A stretch of DNA of 64,000 bases from Phytophthora hibernalis (taxonomy: Eukaryota; Oomycota; Peronosporomycetes; Peronosporales; Peronosporaceae): the NCBI GenBank assembly GCA_012656075.1, contig JAAKBF010000194.1, forward strand, positions 62,001-126,000, read 5' to 3'. Made by a program: the position numbers and the translations under genes. The notes under the pieces were generated by a model that saw only the letters and a program-made list of their open reading frames with translations, was not told the origin of the DNA and did not search any database. Positions 44,981-58,232 of this stretch are shown here, one piece after another; the stretch's first letter is position 1; the number at the start of each line of letters is the position of its first letter.

Positions 44981-47900
44981 GTGATGGTGGCGATCCGCGG
45001 CAAGAAGGCCAAGGCGTCGGCCAAGCCCAAGGCGGCAGAGAAGGCGTCCAAGGCCAAGGTGACGATGGCCGCTACGGAGGTCGCGAGCGCCACGCGCCTC
45101 ACGCAGCAGCAGCAGCTCACGCGCCGCCACGAGGACGAGTTCGTGGCCTTCGCGCGCTTCGCCCTGCAGAGCTTCTTAGCGCGCGGTGCGGGGCCGTCCG
45201 TCCCGAGTCTGTGCAACTCGCTGCTCACGGCTCTGTGCGCGTCCGGCAAGGAGAAGACGCTGGCGCCCGCGCAGATCCTGGCAAGCTGCCGCGCACCGAG
45301 CGGAAGCGCGTGTGCGGCGCCATCTTCTCGGCCGACGAGGTGGCCTACAGCTGCCGCAACTGCCAGCTAGATACCACGTGCGTCATGTGCAAGGACTGCT
45401 TCACGCACAGCGACCACGCGGGTCATGACGTGTACTTCCAGCGGACGACGGCGGGCAGCTCGTGTGACTGCGGAGATGTGCATGTAGGCTTGGAGTTTGT
45501 ATGGTATTTTAATGATTGGTGCTGACTTTTTATTTTTGTGTTTTTGGTAGGCGTGGAAGCGGAGTGGCTTTTGCTCTAGGCACAAGGGGGCGGAAGCGGG
45601 TACTGGAGCCAAGAAGCACAAGCTGCCGAAGTATGTGGGATTGATGGCGCCTGTGGTTATTGAGGCGGTGGTGGAGCATATTTACCAAGTGCTGCTGGGC
45701 GTGGATTATGGATTCGAGCTGGCGCAGGCCTTCGAGCTGTTTACGAGAGATATCCCGCCCCAGTTGTTGCCGATTCAGAGTGATACGGACGTGGCAGACG
45801 CATCTGAGAGCAGAAGCAGCCCAGCGGCATCGACGCGGTCGAGTCGATTGTCGGCGCAGTTTTCGGTTGAACTTGAAACTAAAACTAATGGACCAGGTGG
45901 ACGACTCGAAGCGCAGCCTCAAGAAGTGAAGCGCGAGCCGAACGCGTCTGACGAGGGCTCCAACAATGGAGTACTTTTGGAATTCGTCTGCATAATGACG
46001 ACGTTCACTCGTTGACTGATGTGATCAGCCATCTTTACGTGGAATTGGAAATTTCCAAGACCCAGGCGCGTACGGCAGTTACCCAAGTGGACAGCCAGGG
46101 AGATGCGATGATTTCAAAAAAGCCGCTGCTTCAATGTCCGTCTGTGGTCGGTAACCTAGTTCGTCGCTCGTTGAATATTTCTGTGGCGCCGACATGGTGG
46201 GAAAAGCAGATGGGAGGTGTGCCTGTCCTTCTGGAGTGGTTACAGTTTGCGAGCACGACTTCAGACGGTCTCAGCGAGCTTGTTTCTGCAGCTTTCAAAA
46301 GCAGCGGTCACCTGCTCTGACAGGATTCCAACCTGTATCGAGTGATTTACCAAAGGGCAAGACTGTTCAAGAGTTTGTGAAGGATCGGCATATTCGTTTG
46401 CACAACAATGCTCTGGATGTGCTTATAACACTGATTGCAGGTCACACGGATGTTTTTACGTGGGCATCTGAGCAAGAAGCGGCTCAGCGTCAGCGTTTTG
46501 ATTTCCGAGCAGAAGGTGCCATTTCAACTGTGGCATCTGCAGGCTTCCTTGCAGAAGGGAACCGCGTCAGCTGCAAAAACATATTTATTGAAGAGTTTGT
46601 AAAGGCTGTATCGCTGAGTCCCTCTTACCGCCGTCATGAAAGTGTTCGAAAGAGCTTTGATGTGGTGGTGAATAAATACTTCACGTCGGAGCAAGAGACA
46701 TTTGCGAATGCCCAAGCAGCTACTTCTTCAGCTTTGACGCTGCTGATGCGATATGATTGTACCTTGCGAAAGAAGGCGGTAGAGCGATCGCACTCCTTTT
46801 GCGTGAGCACTTAGTAGACATCAATTTCCGAGCTAGCATGCTGGAAGCGTATTTGCGATCATATGCCTCGATGACGAGTATGTTTCTTCGCGGACTGGGC
46901 AACTCTACCGAATCCATTTTTGATTTCGCAGTGCAGTTCTTAACAGTACCCCATCTGGTACAGAGCTACATGAAGAAGGAAGCAGTGGCGCATCCTGGAC
47001 GACCAGAGCTGGTTCGTGAACTTCTTTGCGCTTTACACACTGTATTCCAATCTGCTGTTGAAAAGGAAGGGGCTCTCAACGCCGACCACGCTGCTTTAAG
47101 CAGCCAGAAGTACAAGGTAAGCATTTCAATCTGCTGATTGGTGTGGTGAGCGGGCGATCGGTGTACTCATCTTGTCACATGCTTTCTTAATGTTCGCGTT
47201 ATCGTGTAGCACTGCATGGAGAACATGGAATATGTTTTCAATATCGGCTCCACACTTTCGAGCGAACTTGTGTGCAATGCGGACAACTTGAAGATATGGC
47301 TATCATGTTTGAGCACTCTGCAGGTAAGCACAACATAGGCTGGTATTTTGCTGGAATCCAATTCTAAACGCGTTATGCATCCTTGCCATAGGGAGGGGAT
47401 CCTCAAGTGCGCCGAGGCATTCATCAGCCTCACGTGGAATATGAATCAGACAGTTGGTTATCGATGTTTAACCTTGGTATCCGCGTCCACTCGGTGTTCG
47501 CGATCTCTTGGAATGGTTTTAGTCCGTCCCAGTTCGAAACTCCCTCCTGAAGGTAGCTGAGATTTTCGGTCCTGTCATCGACGCCACTATTTCGTCATCA
47601 GCCCGCCTAAACGACAAGATGGCGAAAAAGACGCTGGCTCCATTGGCGAGGCTAGCGTCTGTAAACAAGAGGGGCGCTGGAAGTCGAGAGAAAACAATTT
47701 CGACGTACGACTTCAACGTGGCATCCCAGCCAACTTCTCTGCACATCCCTTTGCACCGTTTCCTGACAGCGGCAGTGCGACATATTTGTATTAGCCAGTC
47801 AGGGTTAGGAAACTCAATCCCTGCGGACGGGTTGTCGAGTGTATTTGGGCTCGACAAACTGTCGTCTGACGAGCAATGGGAGCTCGTGGAGATGCCTCTT

Positions 47901-50900
47901 CGATGCTTAGTTGTGGCATCTCAGATTCACTCCAATCTCTGGCGCCGCAACGGGGATGAAAATATGATGGCCCAGCTGTACAACTACTCGGCATTGCCGT
48001 ACTGTATTCATTACCGCGACGCAGACGCGTTAATGTTGCAGCTCAGTATCCTTATGACGGGTCCTGATGCCCTCCTGGCACGAATGGTAGATCGGTTCCA
48101 ACTTGGCAGTTTTTCGTGATGCCCAAGGTGAACTCAAATCCGATTACAAACGACAGCTCGGGCGAATTAGACGACTTGGTGAAACAATTTGGGTACTCTC
48201 CATTGGAGCAAGGTATTGACGAGCCGCAACGTCTACAAATGCTAGAGGAGTTTCTACGGCTCGTGATCGTTCTCGGCACGAGTCTCCCGAGCTCTACTGG
48301 CGTAGCGTACGACAATGAATTTCTCGCGGAAGAGATGCTGCAGCAATTGTGTGGCAAGTCTCTTCCATTCAGCAAGCTGTTCGACCTTGCTATTCTGCCG
48401 TCCGGTCAAGATGATATTCCTACTGCGCGGCTGGAAGGTGTTCTCGCAAAGGTGTCCGATTTTGTGCCACCATCGGGCCTTGAACCGGGTCACTATGCAT
48501 TGAAGGAGGGGTTGTTGGAGAGCTACAACCCGTATTTCCTTCATTTGAATCGTGAAGCGCACGAATTAGCTCGTGATCGTTGGACAACTTACCGCAACGC
48601 ATGCCGCCAGAAGTCAAAGAAAGCTGACCCTAATTCCTCCGAAAGAACCACTGAGGCATGCGAAGGCTCCAGTGGCTTTCCTTCGTCCAGTTCAAGCAAT
48701 TTTGACGTGCGAAAGTACAGTGGCAATTGTGCAAGTAATTCTTTGGAAGGTGGTATCCTCCGCTCACACAGCGTCGGCGTCAATTTCGTCGAGCTCGGAG
48801 AATAACGTTTCAGATGCCGTTATTTCGACGTGTTTGCATTTGCTGGTGCATGGAGTTCACACAGCATCTCTAACGCCGGATCGCCGCTTTTGGGCGCGCT
48901 TGAGCAAGGCGAATCCAGCCGCCGACAAATCATCCGTGATTAATCTTTTGAGTCAATTGCTTGAGCAGGCGACAACCTTGCTCGACAGCGAACAGACTGG
49001 AACGGTGGAATGGCTCATTTGGAAAATTACGACTGAATCACCTGCTTGTAGGAAGGTGTTTGAGCAGTTGGCAACTAACGCAAAGGCTAAACCAGAGAAG
49101 ACTGAGGCGTCACTTTCGGTAACTGGTAGTTCTGCTCAAGGCAATATCTCTTCACCTATGACGCTGGAGCAGCGAAAAATGGAGGCTAGGAAGAGAGCTA
49201 TGGCTGCAATGGCAAAGCGCCAGGCCGCTTTCAGGCGATGGTTGACATGGCCGGTGAAGAAAATGAAGTAAAGAAAGATGAGTCTGAGGAAGGGAATGAC
49301 ATGGAGTCGCTAGGTAAACGCAAGGCTTCGATCGAGGGAGAACTTGTTGAGGCCTCAAGCAAGCGCCAGAAGATGGAGAATGAGAAATGTTATAACTGCA
49401 TTCTCTGCCATGACAACTCGGCACAAGGTCAAATGGGAATGGCAGCTTATGTGCATCAATCCACTGTCCTAGCTCCGGATTTAGACCCGAACCTCAGGAA
49501 GCGCTAGGCCCGGAGGGTAAGAAGGTGCGCAATCATGTGAAAGAAGTGATCGAGAAGATGGAGTTGTGCTCAGGTGGTAGCTCGACGTCGTCCGACACGT
49601 CTGACATGGCTCCGTCTCCCACATTGCGTGCTTTCTCAACTTCTTTTCCTGAATGGTACATGGATGGCTCGCTGGACGACCAGCTAACTCGCGATAATAC
49701 GGCACAGAATAGCCCACTCCCGCCGACAGCTCGTCGCCCTCGCAACGATCGCATACGCTTCGGAAATGGGAATATCCCGATGCTTGAAGGTGAAGTACTT
49801 CAGACGGACGAGGAGTTGGAGGTTCTTGAGGGCGTTTTAGATCTTCGTGAGGACCAGCAACTGTTTCCTATGGATATGCGTGGGGCTGTAAGTTTGGATT
49901 TACGTGGTGATCGTGTCGAGCCGCGTAGATTGGGAGGTCGTGAAATGGCTGGTGCGCGACCTGGCAACGCGCGTGGACAAGGAGGGCCGATGTACGACAG
50001 CGATGATGATGGATACGAAGATGTTTCGTCGCGTTTCCGTCTGGAGCGTATGCCACCTGGCTTTGGCCGGCCTCACGATACTTTATCTGACTCCGTGCGG
50101 TCTGCATATCCGCACGTGTCAGCATGCGGTGCATATCCACTGCCTTGAGCGTTACATTACGTCGCTACACGACAAGGCAATGCGCGGTGAGGAGTTTGAT
50201 GGAGTTCAAGCTATAGACCCGGATTCTGCGATGACCCAATTTTTGTGCCCATTATGCAAGACTTTGAGCAATTTCTTGATCCCAACAGCAGAGCCTCGAG
50301 TCTCGATTGCGAAGGAAGATGAATGTGAGCATAAGCGCTCTGTCGTGGCCCGAGGAGATGAAGAAGAAAAATGTCCTACCTGGGACAAAATTGTTGAGGA
50401 ACAGTTATCAATGCCAGGATGGTATCGCTCAGTGCTTGGGCGTGACGGAGGTTTTGAAGATGATGAGAACGACACCGAGCACGATTTGTGGCGAGATTAC
50501 TTCGAGGAGACACTGTGGGAACCTCATGGTAGCCTGGAGAAGGGTGCGCCTTTCTTGTGGTCTTCGTGTGCGTTTACCTTGGCGTCTTTCTTGACTGTTG
50601 CGGAAGATGAATACCGCAACGTATCTGGAAGCAACGTTCCTTTTGATCCACTAACGGACCACTGCCCTCCAACTTTAGAGAAGGAGATGGAATCATTGAC
50701 AGCTGTCACAAAGTTTTGCCGATGGACATTTTCACTATTGGAGCACAGTGCTGACGCCAAGGTGATCTGGGAGACCGCAAAGCGCTGCTGCCCCATTAAT
50801 ATTGAGACCAAACGTGAATACCGCAAGTTCACGAAGGTATGGCTGCTACTTGACGGCGTGTTTACGGTTGTGTCGGGTATTAATTTGTCCTTCTGTTTAT

Positions 50901-52262
50901 GTGCTTTTAGGTGCTTGGTTCAATTGATGCTTGCCTTCGCGGTACTATTCTGGGTCTACTAGTGGCAGACACATTTACGGTACGATATAGTCTCTGCTAC
51001 AGTTGGTGATGAAGGTCTTAAGTGTGTCGTGCATTTTTGTAGGCTTTCGTAGTGGCAAGTGTTATCGCAGACGAGCTCGAGACTATCTGGCGCTTTATCC
51101 CGGTGTTTACTGTTGCGGACCTGCTTCAACGTCTGCATGCTGAGTTTTCGAGCCGAGCAAGATTGAGGGGACGTCGTTGTTTCAAGACAAGTTTTCTGTT
51201 GTTGCAACAGGCGAGCCTTCCTCTGCTCAACCAACCGCAGCCTCAGATGCAAGCGCTGTTGCTTTAGCCCCACGCCGCACCCGAAGTGGCCGTTCTATCA
51301 GCCCTGCTGCGCTTGCAGTAACCGCTACAGGATCTGTACAACAACTGATGCAAGCGATGAAAGCGTCTGGGAAAGGAGAATCCGAGGAGTATGCTGTGCT
51401 ACAAGTGTTGCAGCGGATGGCGAAGACGTGTTCTTCTGAAAATCTGAAGCCGCTCACCGGTGTTAGCGACGTGAGATCGCGATTGAATCGCATCTTGCCA
51501 GCAAATGCTGCGTTTGTTCGGCGTACGAAGCTTTTCTGGCGTTGCCTGACGGACGAGAATGCCGACACGTCTGCAAATTTTAGGCCGATGCAAATTCCCA
51601 CGTTGGGCGATGTTGCCCGCAGTACCGACCGAACGTTCGATCAAATCTGGCGATGGTGTATGGATCGTATGCTCAGCAAGTCACATCTCGGTAGTTCAAA
51701 AGTTGGTGATAAGTGCGAACACACTGAAGGTTGCAGCGAAGCATATGTTGCTAGTATGTTCATCTTGCGCGAAGTGCCCACGCGACCGCGACTGATTGAC
51801 TTGCCCATTCAATACGATGAGCTCTACAGTGAGATGGCAGGTCGCAAGTGCACACGATGTGATAAAGCGCCTTGCGACCCGGGCCTGTGTTTGATATGTG
51901 GCGAGTACCTGTGCTGTGGAGATTCGTGCTGCACTCGTGCTTTCATGCCACACGGACCACCTGTGGGTGAATGTACCCGTCACGCTGCTGAATGCGGAGG
52001 TGGTGTGGGTATTGTACTTTTGCTAGAACAATGCCGCATTGCAGTTGTTGGCGGCAGCATGGCAGCGTACTTCCCATGCCCATACGTGGATGCGCACGGC
52101 GAAGAAGACGTTGGTCTCCAGCGGGGACGTCCGCTTCGACTCGACATGGCTCGCTACAAGTACCTAGAGTCGCTATGGCTCAGTCATCGTATCTTCACTG
52201 AGGTATCGCGGCAGCGCAACCAGCGCGATCCGCAGTATACGATCAACTTGTCATATCTGTAA
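44981..52262 (+). CDS. UBR1/PRT6-type N-degron E3 ubiquitin ligase
   Basis: This is a very long gene (about 2,300 residues) with few introns. The UBR box is at about 45315-45585, with RVCGAIFSADEVAYSCRNC, TTCVMCKDCF, H-x-x-H (HSDHAGHD), CDCGD and, after an intron, FCSRHKG. A ClpS-like segment follows near 45985 (HNDDVHSLTDVISHLYVELE). The central armadillo-like region includes RGIHQPHVEYE. A split RING lies at 49390-50260 (CYNCILCHDN; HAVHIHCLERY; FLCPLCK). The C-terminal UBLC cap is at 51790-52262 (CTRCDKAPCDPGLCLICGEY, SCCTRAF, CGGGVGI, QGRPLRL-like). The enzyme recognises destabilising N-terminal residues and ubiquitinates the substrate. Single-base losses are suspected near 45282, 45990, 46780 and other points. 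Confidence 0.85.
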
Positions 52263-52359
52263 ACAAGCCTTCAGGACACAGAATAATAAACGGCCCCACT
52301 GATATATGCATCGATTCTTGACTTCGTTACCTCGCCCTGATGCTACAGTTTACGGTCAC

Positions 52360-53183
52360 CTACGCGCCGAGGAAGGTAAGGTGAGCAGGCAAGTCAGCAT
52401 CAGCATAGCGCTCGTCCTGGAAAAACATCCGCAACAGACAACAATTGCCGGCAATGCGCACCTCCGTCGTGGTCACATGACGAGTTCCGAACGCTTGATG
52501 TGTAAGGTCTTGCAAATCCATGCAAAGGTAGCGCCAGCCAGGCTGCGTCCCAAATGCGAGTGGTAGCTGGCATCTCGAGCCTTCGATCCGTGCCAGTGAT
52601 CGTGTGTTGGTCACCGTGAACTGCCGATACTTCTGTGTGTCGTCCACTACTTCAATATGGAATTCTAGGAAGAGATCCATGTTCTTGATAAACATCACAA
52701 GGTAGCGGAAGATGTTGCGTGCAGGAAACACAAGCTCAGCATCGGTGCCCAGCACCTGAACCACATCCTCCTTGACCGTCTCATCTTCGAGCACGCATAC
52801 AGCATTCCCGTTCATGAGACAGCGGCATTCCTCTTGAGCTTGTAAGAGAGCTGGGTGTTCTGCGAATGGCAGCACGACCGTCTCCGACAGGATACTGAAA
52901 TTAGAGCTCGTGTTGCCTTTCTTTTGGGATTCCAGCTTCTGGAGTCGTTGGTAGCATGCACTGGCTTGGCTTCCTTGGTGAGGACTTTCGGTAAGATGCA
53001 CTCCACGTACAGGTCGCCAGGCGAAAACGATCCGTCTCCGATACGGACAAATGAAGGAGTGCTTGACAGCGATGAAGATAATGTCGGGGGTGTCGACAGC
53101 GAACTCTCCGTCTTCATCCTCAATCTTCGTCTCGCACCAAATGGTCGACCCTTCCGCTGGAAGTTCCAGTTATAAAGTACCAA
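52360..53183 (-). CDS. CFAP20-domain protein
   Basis: The C-terminal 170 residues match the CFAP20/DUF667 fold: FPARNIFRYLVMFIKNMDLF, EFHIEVVDDTQKYRQFTVTN, GWRYLCMDLQDLTHQAFGTR, TTTEVRIAGNCCLLRMFFQD and ERYADADLPAHLTFL, ending at 52360. Upstream the same frame stays open through STIWCETKIEDEDGEF and PDIIFIAV, but an in-frame TAA lies near 53170, so the true start is not resolved; an upstream exon or a sequence error is likely. CFAP20 is an inner-junction protein of ciliary doublet microtubules, and oomycete zoospores are flagellate, which fits. Larger relatives (CFAP20DC) have an extended N-terminus. Its stop is 97 bases from that of the UBR ligase (convergent). Confidence 0.75.
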
Positions 53184-53227
53184 AGGTCACTGTTTTCCAT
53201 TCTTGTACTCCGCCCGTTGGAATCGCG

Positions 53228-54070
53228 ATGGAGCAGCAGACATCTGCCGCGCGTGGCTTCTTCCAGGCAAACAAGAACCTCTTTCAGTACGATAAGCACA
53301 TGGGTGACCAGGATCCCTTCCAGGGCGACAATGCTGGCGGTCAAGCAGATGGTGAAAAATCCTTCCTCGAACGATATCACGAAATAGACCGTGATCGTCA
53401 ACCTGTGCCAGCATTTACCGAGCTGCGCTTCTCGCTGCTGCATCCTCCGTGTTCCTTTGCGACCCTCGCGGTGAACAATTCAGCTGCAGTACTACTGCCG
53501 GAATTTGTCACGTTGGAGTCGACGGTATCGATTCACCAAAACTTGAACAACGCGCATACAATTCCAACACAAACATATGCAAATTCACCACAACGAACAA
53601 TCCTTCATGCGCAACTACAGCACAGATCGTTGGAGGCCAGGATCGAGAGTGCACTGCCGCAGCAATATCCCAGTCCAGATCGGTATCGTGTTTCCGCTTC
53701 AAGAACTATAACCAACGCACCCATTGAGCCCCCTCCGCTTCAACAGCAGCGTTCTCCTGTTCGAGTGCCAGCCATACTTTCGGAATCTAGGACGAAGCTG
53801 AAAGCCTTTTGCTTGCCGAAGCTTACCGAACTGTTGATTGACTGCGAGACTCGAGCTGCTGCCACAGCACATAAATCGTGGGATGAGGCTCACAAGATCG
53901 AAGTTCTCGTTGGTAGCAAATGTGTCGGCCGTGTGAGCGCCGCCTCGCGAAACATTCCGCCATCGATTCGTTCACGCCTTCAAGCCTCTGCAAGTGTGTC
54001 AGTACGACGAGAACGGTTATACGAATTATTTCGTAACGATTATGATGAACTGAGCAAGCACACGCAGTAA
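53228..54070 (+). CDS. hypothetical protein, unknown function
   Basis: The frame is open further upstream, but the ATG at 53228 (MEQQTSAARGFFQANKNLFQ) is preferred because the extension overlaps the CFAP20-domain gene on the other strand. The product is 280 residues, polar, with an acidic patch around QDPFQGDNAGGQADGEKSF and proline/glutamine-rich middle (APIEPPPLQQQRSPVRVP). The C-terminal half has basic helices (SRTKLKAFCLPKLTELLIDC, RRERLYELFRNDYDELSK). No domain, signal peptide or membrane segment was recognised. It is head to head with the CFAP20-domain gene, with a very short or overlapping promoter region. Confidence 0.6.
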   Translation: MEQQTSAARGFFQANKNLFQYDKHMGDQDPFQGDNAGGQADGEKSFLERYHEIDRDRQPVPAFTELRFSLLHPPCSFATLAVNNSAAVLLPEFVTLESTVSIHQNLNNAHTIPTQTYANSPQRTILHAQLQHRSLEARIESALPQQYPSPDRYRVSASRTITNAPIEPPPLQQQRSPVRVPAILSESRTKLKAFCLPKLTELLIDCETRAAATAHKSWDEAHKIEVLVGSKCVGRVSAASRNIPPSIRSRLQASASVSVRRERLYELFRNDYDELSKHTQ

Positions 54071-54122
54071 ATGACGTGCCGAGAAACGGAACATTTCGAC
54101 ACAGTTGAGGGAGGGAGGTTGG

Positions 54123-55820
54123 TCATTGCATTGGAAAGAACGCATCGTCTGTCAGCCCTTCGAAGATATTCACGTTGCTGTCGCCATACAATGCTGAGTC
54201 TGGCGGCATATTCATAGCCCCCACCCCTGTTTGCTGTGGTGGGTGTTGAGGAAGCTGGTTCTGTTGCTGGAAAGGTTGGAGTCCACCAGGCATTGGATGA
54301 AATTGTTGTGTTGGCATCGGCTGCTGCATAACGCCCTGTGACGACGACGTTGGCATTCCGACACCAGCCCCATATCCAAAATTGTTGTTCATCATCATGG
54401 GTGCCTGTGCTCCGAAATTACCCCATTCATGGGCATCATTTGTTGCTGCTGCGAGGACGTTCCATTCATACCAGCCATGGGAAAACTTGATGCGCCGAAA
54501 TTGGCATCAGGGCTAAATCCAAGCGGTGTGATGAACGGGTCCACCGGGAAGATATTATTACTGCTGCCGTTCCCGGCGTTGGAGTTGCTTGCTGATGTTT
54601 GCGCCGAGTTCATCCCAAAATTGTTGTTGCCATACATGTTCCCACCACTAGACGAGGCCAAGTTCATAGGCATCGCCAAAGGCATGAATTGTTGCTGATG
54701 AGGGTTCATCATGCCGCCGCTCATCATGAAGTTCTGCTGATTCATATATGCAGCGGACGAGCTGGGCGCCCCACTAGTAGAGGACATGTACGCGTTTGGC
54801 GTGAATGCCTGCGCTCCTGAAGTCATTGCGTATCCTTGAGTTGACGGTATCGCACTAGATACGGCCATTGATGAGGTCGCAGAGAATCCCGTCGAGGCTT
54901 GCATCGGATTCATCTGCCCTGTTGGAAAGAACATACTGGAACTCGTCGACGTAAATCCTACCGTTGGCATCAGAGGCTCTGGGAACAGATTTGGTGGCGT
55001 CGGTGCCGACATATTGGGCATCGCCATTGGCACCGAACCCGACGCCATCGATGCGGGCGTAGATCTCATGGATGCCGAAGTCGTCATCGTCATCAGATTG
55101 TTATCCATCGTCGAACCCTGCGGTGGTGCGTAAGCTTGTTGAGGCACAGCAGACGACGACTGCTGCCGTGACATCTGGGGTGCAGCAGACATCGGAGCTG
55201 AAAGTGTCGGGTTGGACGGTGTCGCTGCTAGTCTCTCCCCAGCTGAGGAAGGAGAGAGCTCTCCTCCCCGTCTTCTCGTCTTCCTGGGCGATCTGCTTGT
55301 CCGCCAGCGACGCCAGCACCTCCAGCCTCGCTCCAATCTGCTGGCGAAAGGCCAGACACCTCCGCACCCACTCCTTGTGCTCCATAGGATTCGTCTTGGA
55401 AGCTGCACGTAAAAAATTACAAATAAGATACACAAATAAGAAAAAACTCTAAAAAGATAGCACCCCGTTCCGGTGCTAACATCCAACGTACGCTGCTGCT
55501 TGTGGAGCGCGTTCCACGTCCTCAGCGCCGCCTCGTTCTTCTCCAGCATAGACTGAATCTCCGTCTGCGACGCTTTCCGCTCGGGAGCCAGCAACGCCTG
55601 CATCCAAATAAGAAAAAATCATAAAAATGTTAATATTCTGTGAAAATACATATTTTAGTGCCTATTGCGCTCCTCGTACCTGCGCCGCCGAGGCTGCGCG
55701 TTGCTGCAGCGGGTTGAGCGTCTCCCTGTTGGACGCAAGAGACGCAGAGAGCGCGTGAGAGGCTGCGGGGGCGCTCGGGGCGAGCGACGAGGGCGTGTAC
55801 GGCGCCGAGGACGATGCCAT
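54123..55820 (-). CDS. Met/Ser/Asn/Gln-rich low-complexity protein with N-terminal helical domain
   Basis: The ATG at 55820 starts MASSSAPYTPSSLAPSAPAA. A GT-AG intron leads to ALLAPERKASQTEIQSMLEK, another to KTNPMEHKEWVRRCLAFRQQ, making a helical region of about 110 residues. The rest (about 380 residues) is a low-complexity tail rich in M, S, P, N and Q with repeated MPMN, PQQ and FG-type spots (NNNFGMN, NFGASSF, NNFGYG). Two frame changes (near 55280 and 54417) are each explained by one missing base in a G run. The tail is suited to phase separation or trafficking-adaptor binding. No family is recognised. The gene is divergent from phosphomevalonate kinase. Confidence 0.6.
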
Positions 55821-55966
55821 CTCGGAAGACGTGAAGGATTGACCAGTGGACTCGGCAAGGGAATAAAACTAGGCTAAATGATAGGTTTACGTTTCAGCCA
55901 ATCAGAGAGATTCTACAAGCTGCTGACGTACGTGAAGCTCACTTGGCGATTTGGCGACTTTAATAT
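55821..55966. promoter_or_regulatory. bidirectional promoter with CCAAT box
   Basis: CCAAT is at 55898-55902, in CAGCCAATCAGAGAG, between the low-complexity protein gene (minus) and phosphomevalonate kinase (plus). Confidence 0.4.
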
Positions 55967-58075
55967 GCTGCACCCCACGTGTGTCTGCGCCTGGCAAAGT
56001 GCTGCTTGTGGGCGGATATTTGGTGCTGAACGAGCAATTCTCGGGGCTCGTGCTGTCCAGTACTGCGAGGTTTTACTCGCAAGTGGAGGCCAAGGTGAGA
56101 TTGGTATTCAATTTGGAGCTTTGGTAAAGCTGATATTTGTGTCTTTTGCAGTCGAATGTGGACAATGACGACAATGACATGGAGTCTGCTATGTCTGGAG
56201 ACTGGCGTCGGATGTTCCCGTTGATTGTGGAGAGTAAACAGTTCGATCAGTTGGTGGACGGCTGGATTGAGGAAAACGGCGACGGACGCTTCCGGTTCCA
56301 GCTGAAGGAGGACTCGCACCGCAATTCCTACGTTGAGGAGACGGTGCTGTGCTCTGTCAATGGAATTGCTGGATTGGACGAGTTTAAAAGCAGTAATACG
56401 TTCCAGAAGCTAGCAGAGATGAAGATGGTGGTTCGTGTTACGCTTCGGGGTGACAACGATTTTTACTCGCAATTGCAGAGGGTGAGGGAGGAAGATAGGG
56501 GTAGTGCTTTGGTGGGACGCTGATGAATGGGTTTTGGTGGGTTTTTTGCTTAGTTGCAAGAGGCTGAGTTGCCTCTACGTCGCGCGAATTTGAAAGCTCT
56601 TGAATCGTTCCTCCCTCCGACGATGGAAGGTAAAGCTGCAGCGGTTTACGCTACGCTATCTGACGTTCTTGTAGCTGACAGTGTCTGATGTGTGCAGAGC
56701 GCGGCGGCAAGAAGGTTGCGTTGAAGACGGGAATGGGGAGCTCTGCCGCCCTTGTGACGTCGCTTGTTGCGGCGCTTGTGGCGTTTTTCGTGCCGACTGT
56801 GAGCTTTGATAAGCGAAGCGAAGATCTCGAACTGGTGCACAACCTTGCTCAGCTAAGCCACTGCTACGTGCAGCGCAAGGTATGACATTTTTTCTTAATA
56901 CGAAAGCTGTGTTAACGAACTGGGTGTTTACACAATGCAGATCGGTAGTGGCTTCGATGTATCAGCGGCATGTTTCGGCTCCCAACGGTATACTCGGTTC
57001 CCAGCGTCAATTTTGGATGCGTTCACGACCGAAGATGCACTGAAGTCTAAAGACATTGCCCATTGCATCACAAACCGCGCACTTTGGGAAACGCCACACC
57101 GCGTGGTAATGCCGATCTCCTTACCAGCTCCTGTTGCTGTAAGGCCCTCATTCTAACTGGAATATCTTGCCTTTGCTCATAGAAATCTGTTCGCTTACCT
57201 TCAAGTTTTCACCTGATGATGGGTGACGTGTCGTCTGGCTCCGCGACAGTGTCAATGGTTCGGCTAGTGCTGAAATGGCAAAAGGAGCCCGAGCACGCAC
57301 GGAGAGTAATGGATGCAATTCACCACCACAATATGGAGGTCGAGCAAGGTTTCATTGATCTCTGCGAAGTTGAGGACAGCTGTAGCAGTCCCATTGACTG
57401 GGAATCATTGGCGGTTCTAGGACAAGGACAGGTATGCTCAAAACTTCATATTTTACAGTGTTGTTATATGCTAACCATTTTCCTTCGATGCAGTGGAATG
57501 CTGCGGATGCTCTAATGGAGCGATTCTGTCAAGAATCAACGAAGCCTTCTGCAAGTTTCGAGAGCTTATGCGGTGCGTTCGGTAACTCGATTTACTTGTC
57601 TCTCGGCGAACTAACGGACACGTTTCTTGCTTGCAACTCAACTCAATAGCGAAATGGGGACTTCTGCTGGTGTCCCGATAGAGCCACCGGAACAAACAGC
57701 TATTCTCGATAAAACGATGAAGATTCCTGGTGTCTTGGTCGCTGGAGTTCCTGGAGGTACATCTACCAATCTGACGGTTTATTAGCATTGTGCTGACTTG
57801 TTGATACTGTTTGCAGCGGGTGGATACGATGCCATTTGCGTGGTGGTGCTTCATGAGCGAGTGCTACAAGCAGTTGAAGATCTGTGGGTGGAGTGGCCTT
57901 CTACGCACCCAGACTCCATGTACGTGTCTCGAATGGGTATCATTCATCCAATGCTTGCGGTGCTCATATTGTTTTTGCTCAAACCAGCATTTGCCCGCTG
58001 CTGTGCGATGTTGACCGCGGACTGACGGGTCCATCCACAACGAAATCAGGACTTCAGCTTCACTCTGTTGCGTAG
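55967..58075 (+). CDS. phosphomevalonate kinase (ERG8-type GHMP kinase)
   Basis: The N-terminal strand [20 protein letters not shown], the ATP-binding loop [20 protein letters not shown] (about 56727-56785) and [20 protein letters not shown] are diagnostic of eukaryotic phosphomevalonate kinase. So are [20 protein letters not shown] and the C-terminal GVLVAGVPG...[12 protein letters not shown]. The enzyme converts mevalonate 5-phosphate to the diphosphate for isoprenoid synthesis. At least five introns are needed. The start is uncertain: the ATG near 55967 is one base out of frame with APGKVLL, so either a base is wrong or an upstream start is used. The C-terminal 40 residues need another intron or frame change after MYVS. 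Confidence 0.85.
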
Positions 58076-58232
58076 TATTGTGCTGTCAACAGCGTCACTA
58101 TTGTTGCAGTGCGGTTTGAGACTAGACTAAGTTGATGAACCTTCACTTTTGAGCATTAGAGTGCAGTTCGTCACCCGAAATCCCGTAAATCTTTTCTCTC
58201 GTAGGGGGTCACACCACTTCAAATTACAAAAG

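Noticed and set aside
53051..53227. N-terminal extension of the hypothetical gene at 53228
   Set aside because: It overlaps the CFAP20-domain gene on the opposite strand and shows no conserved features.
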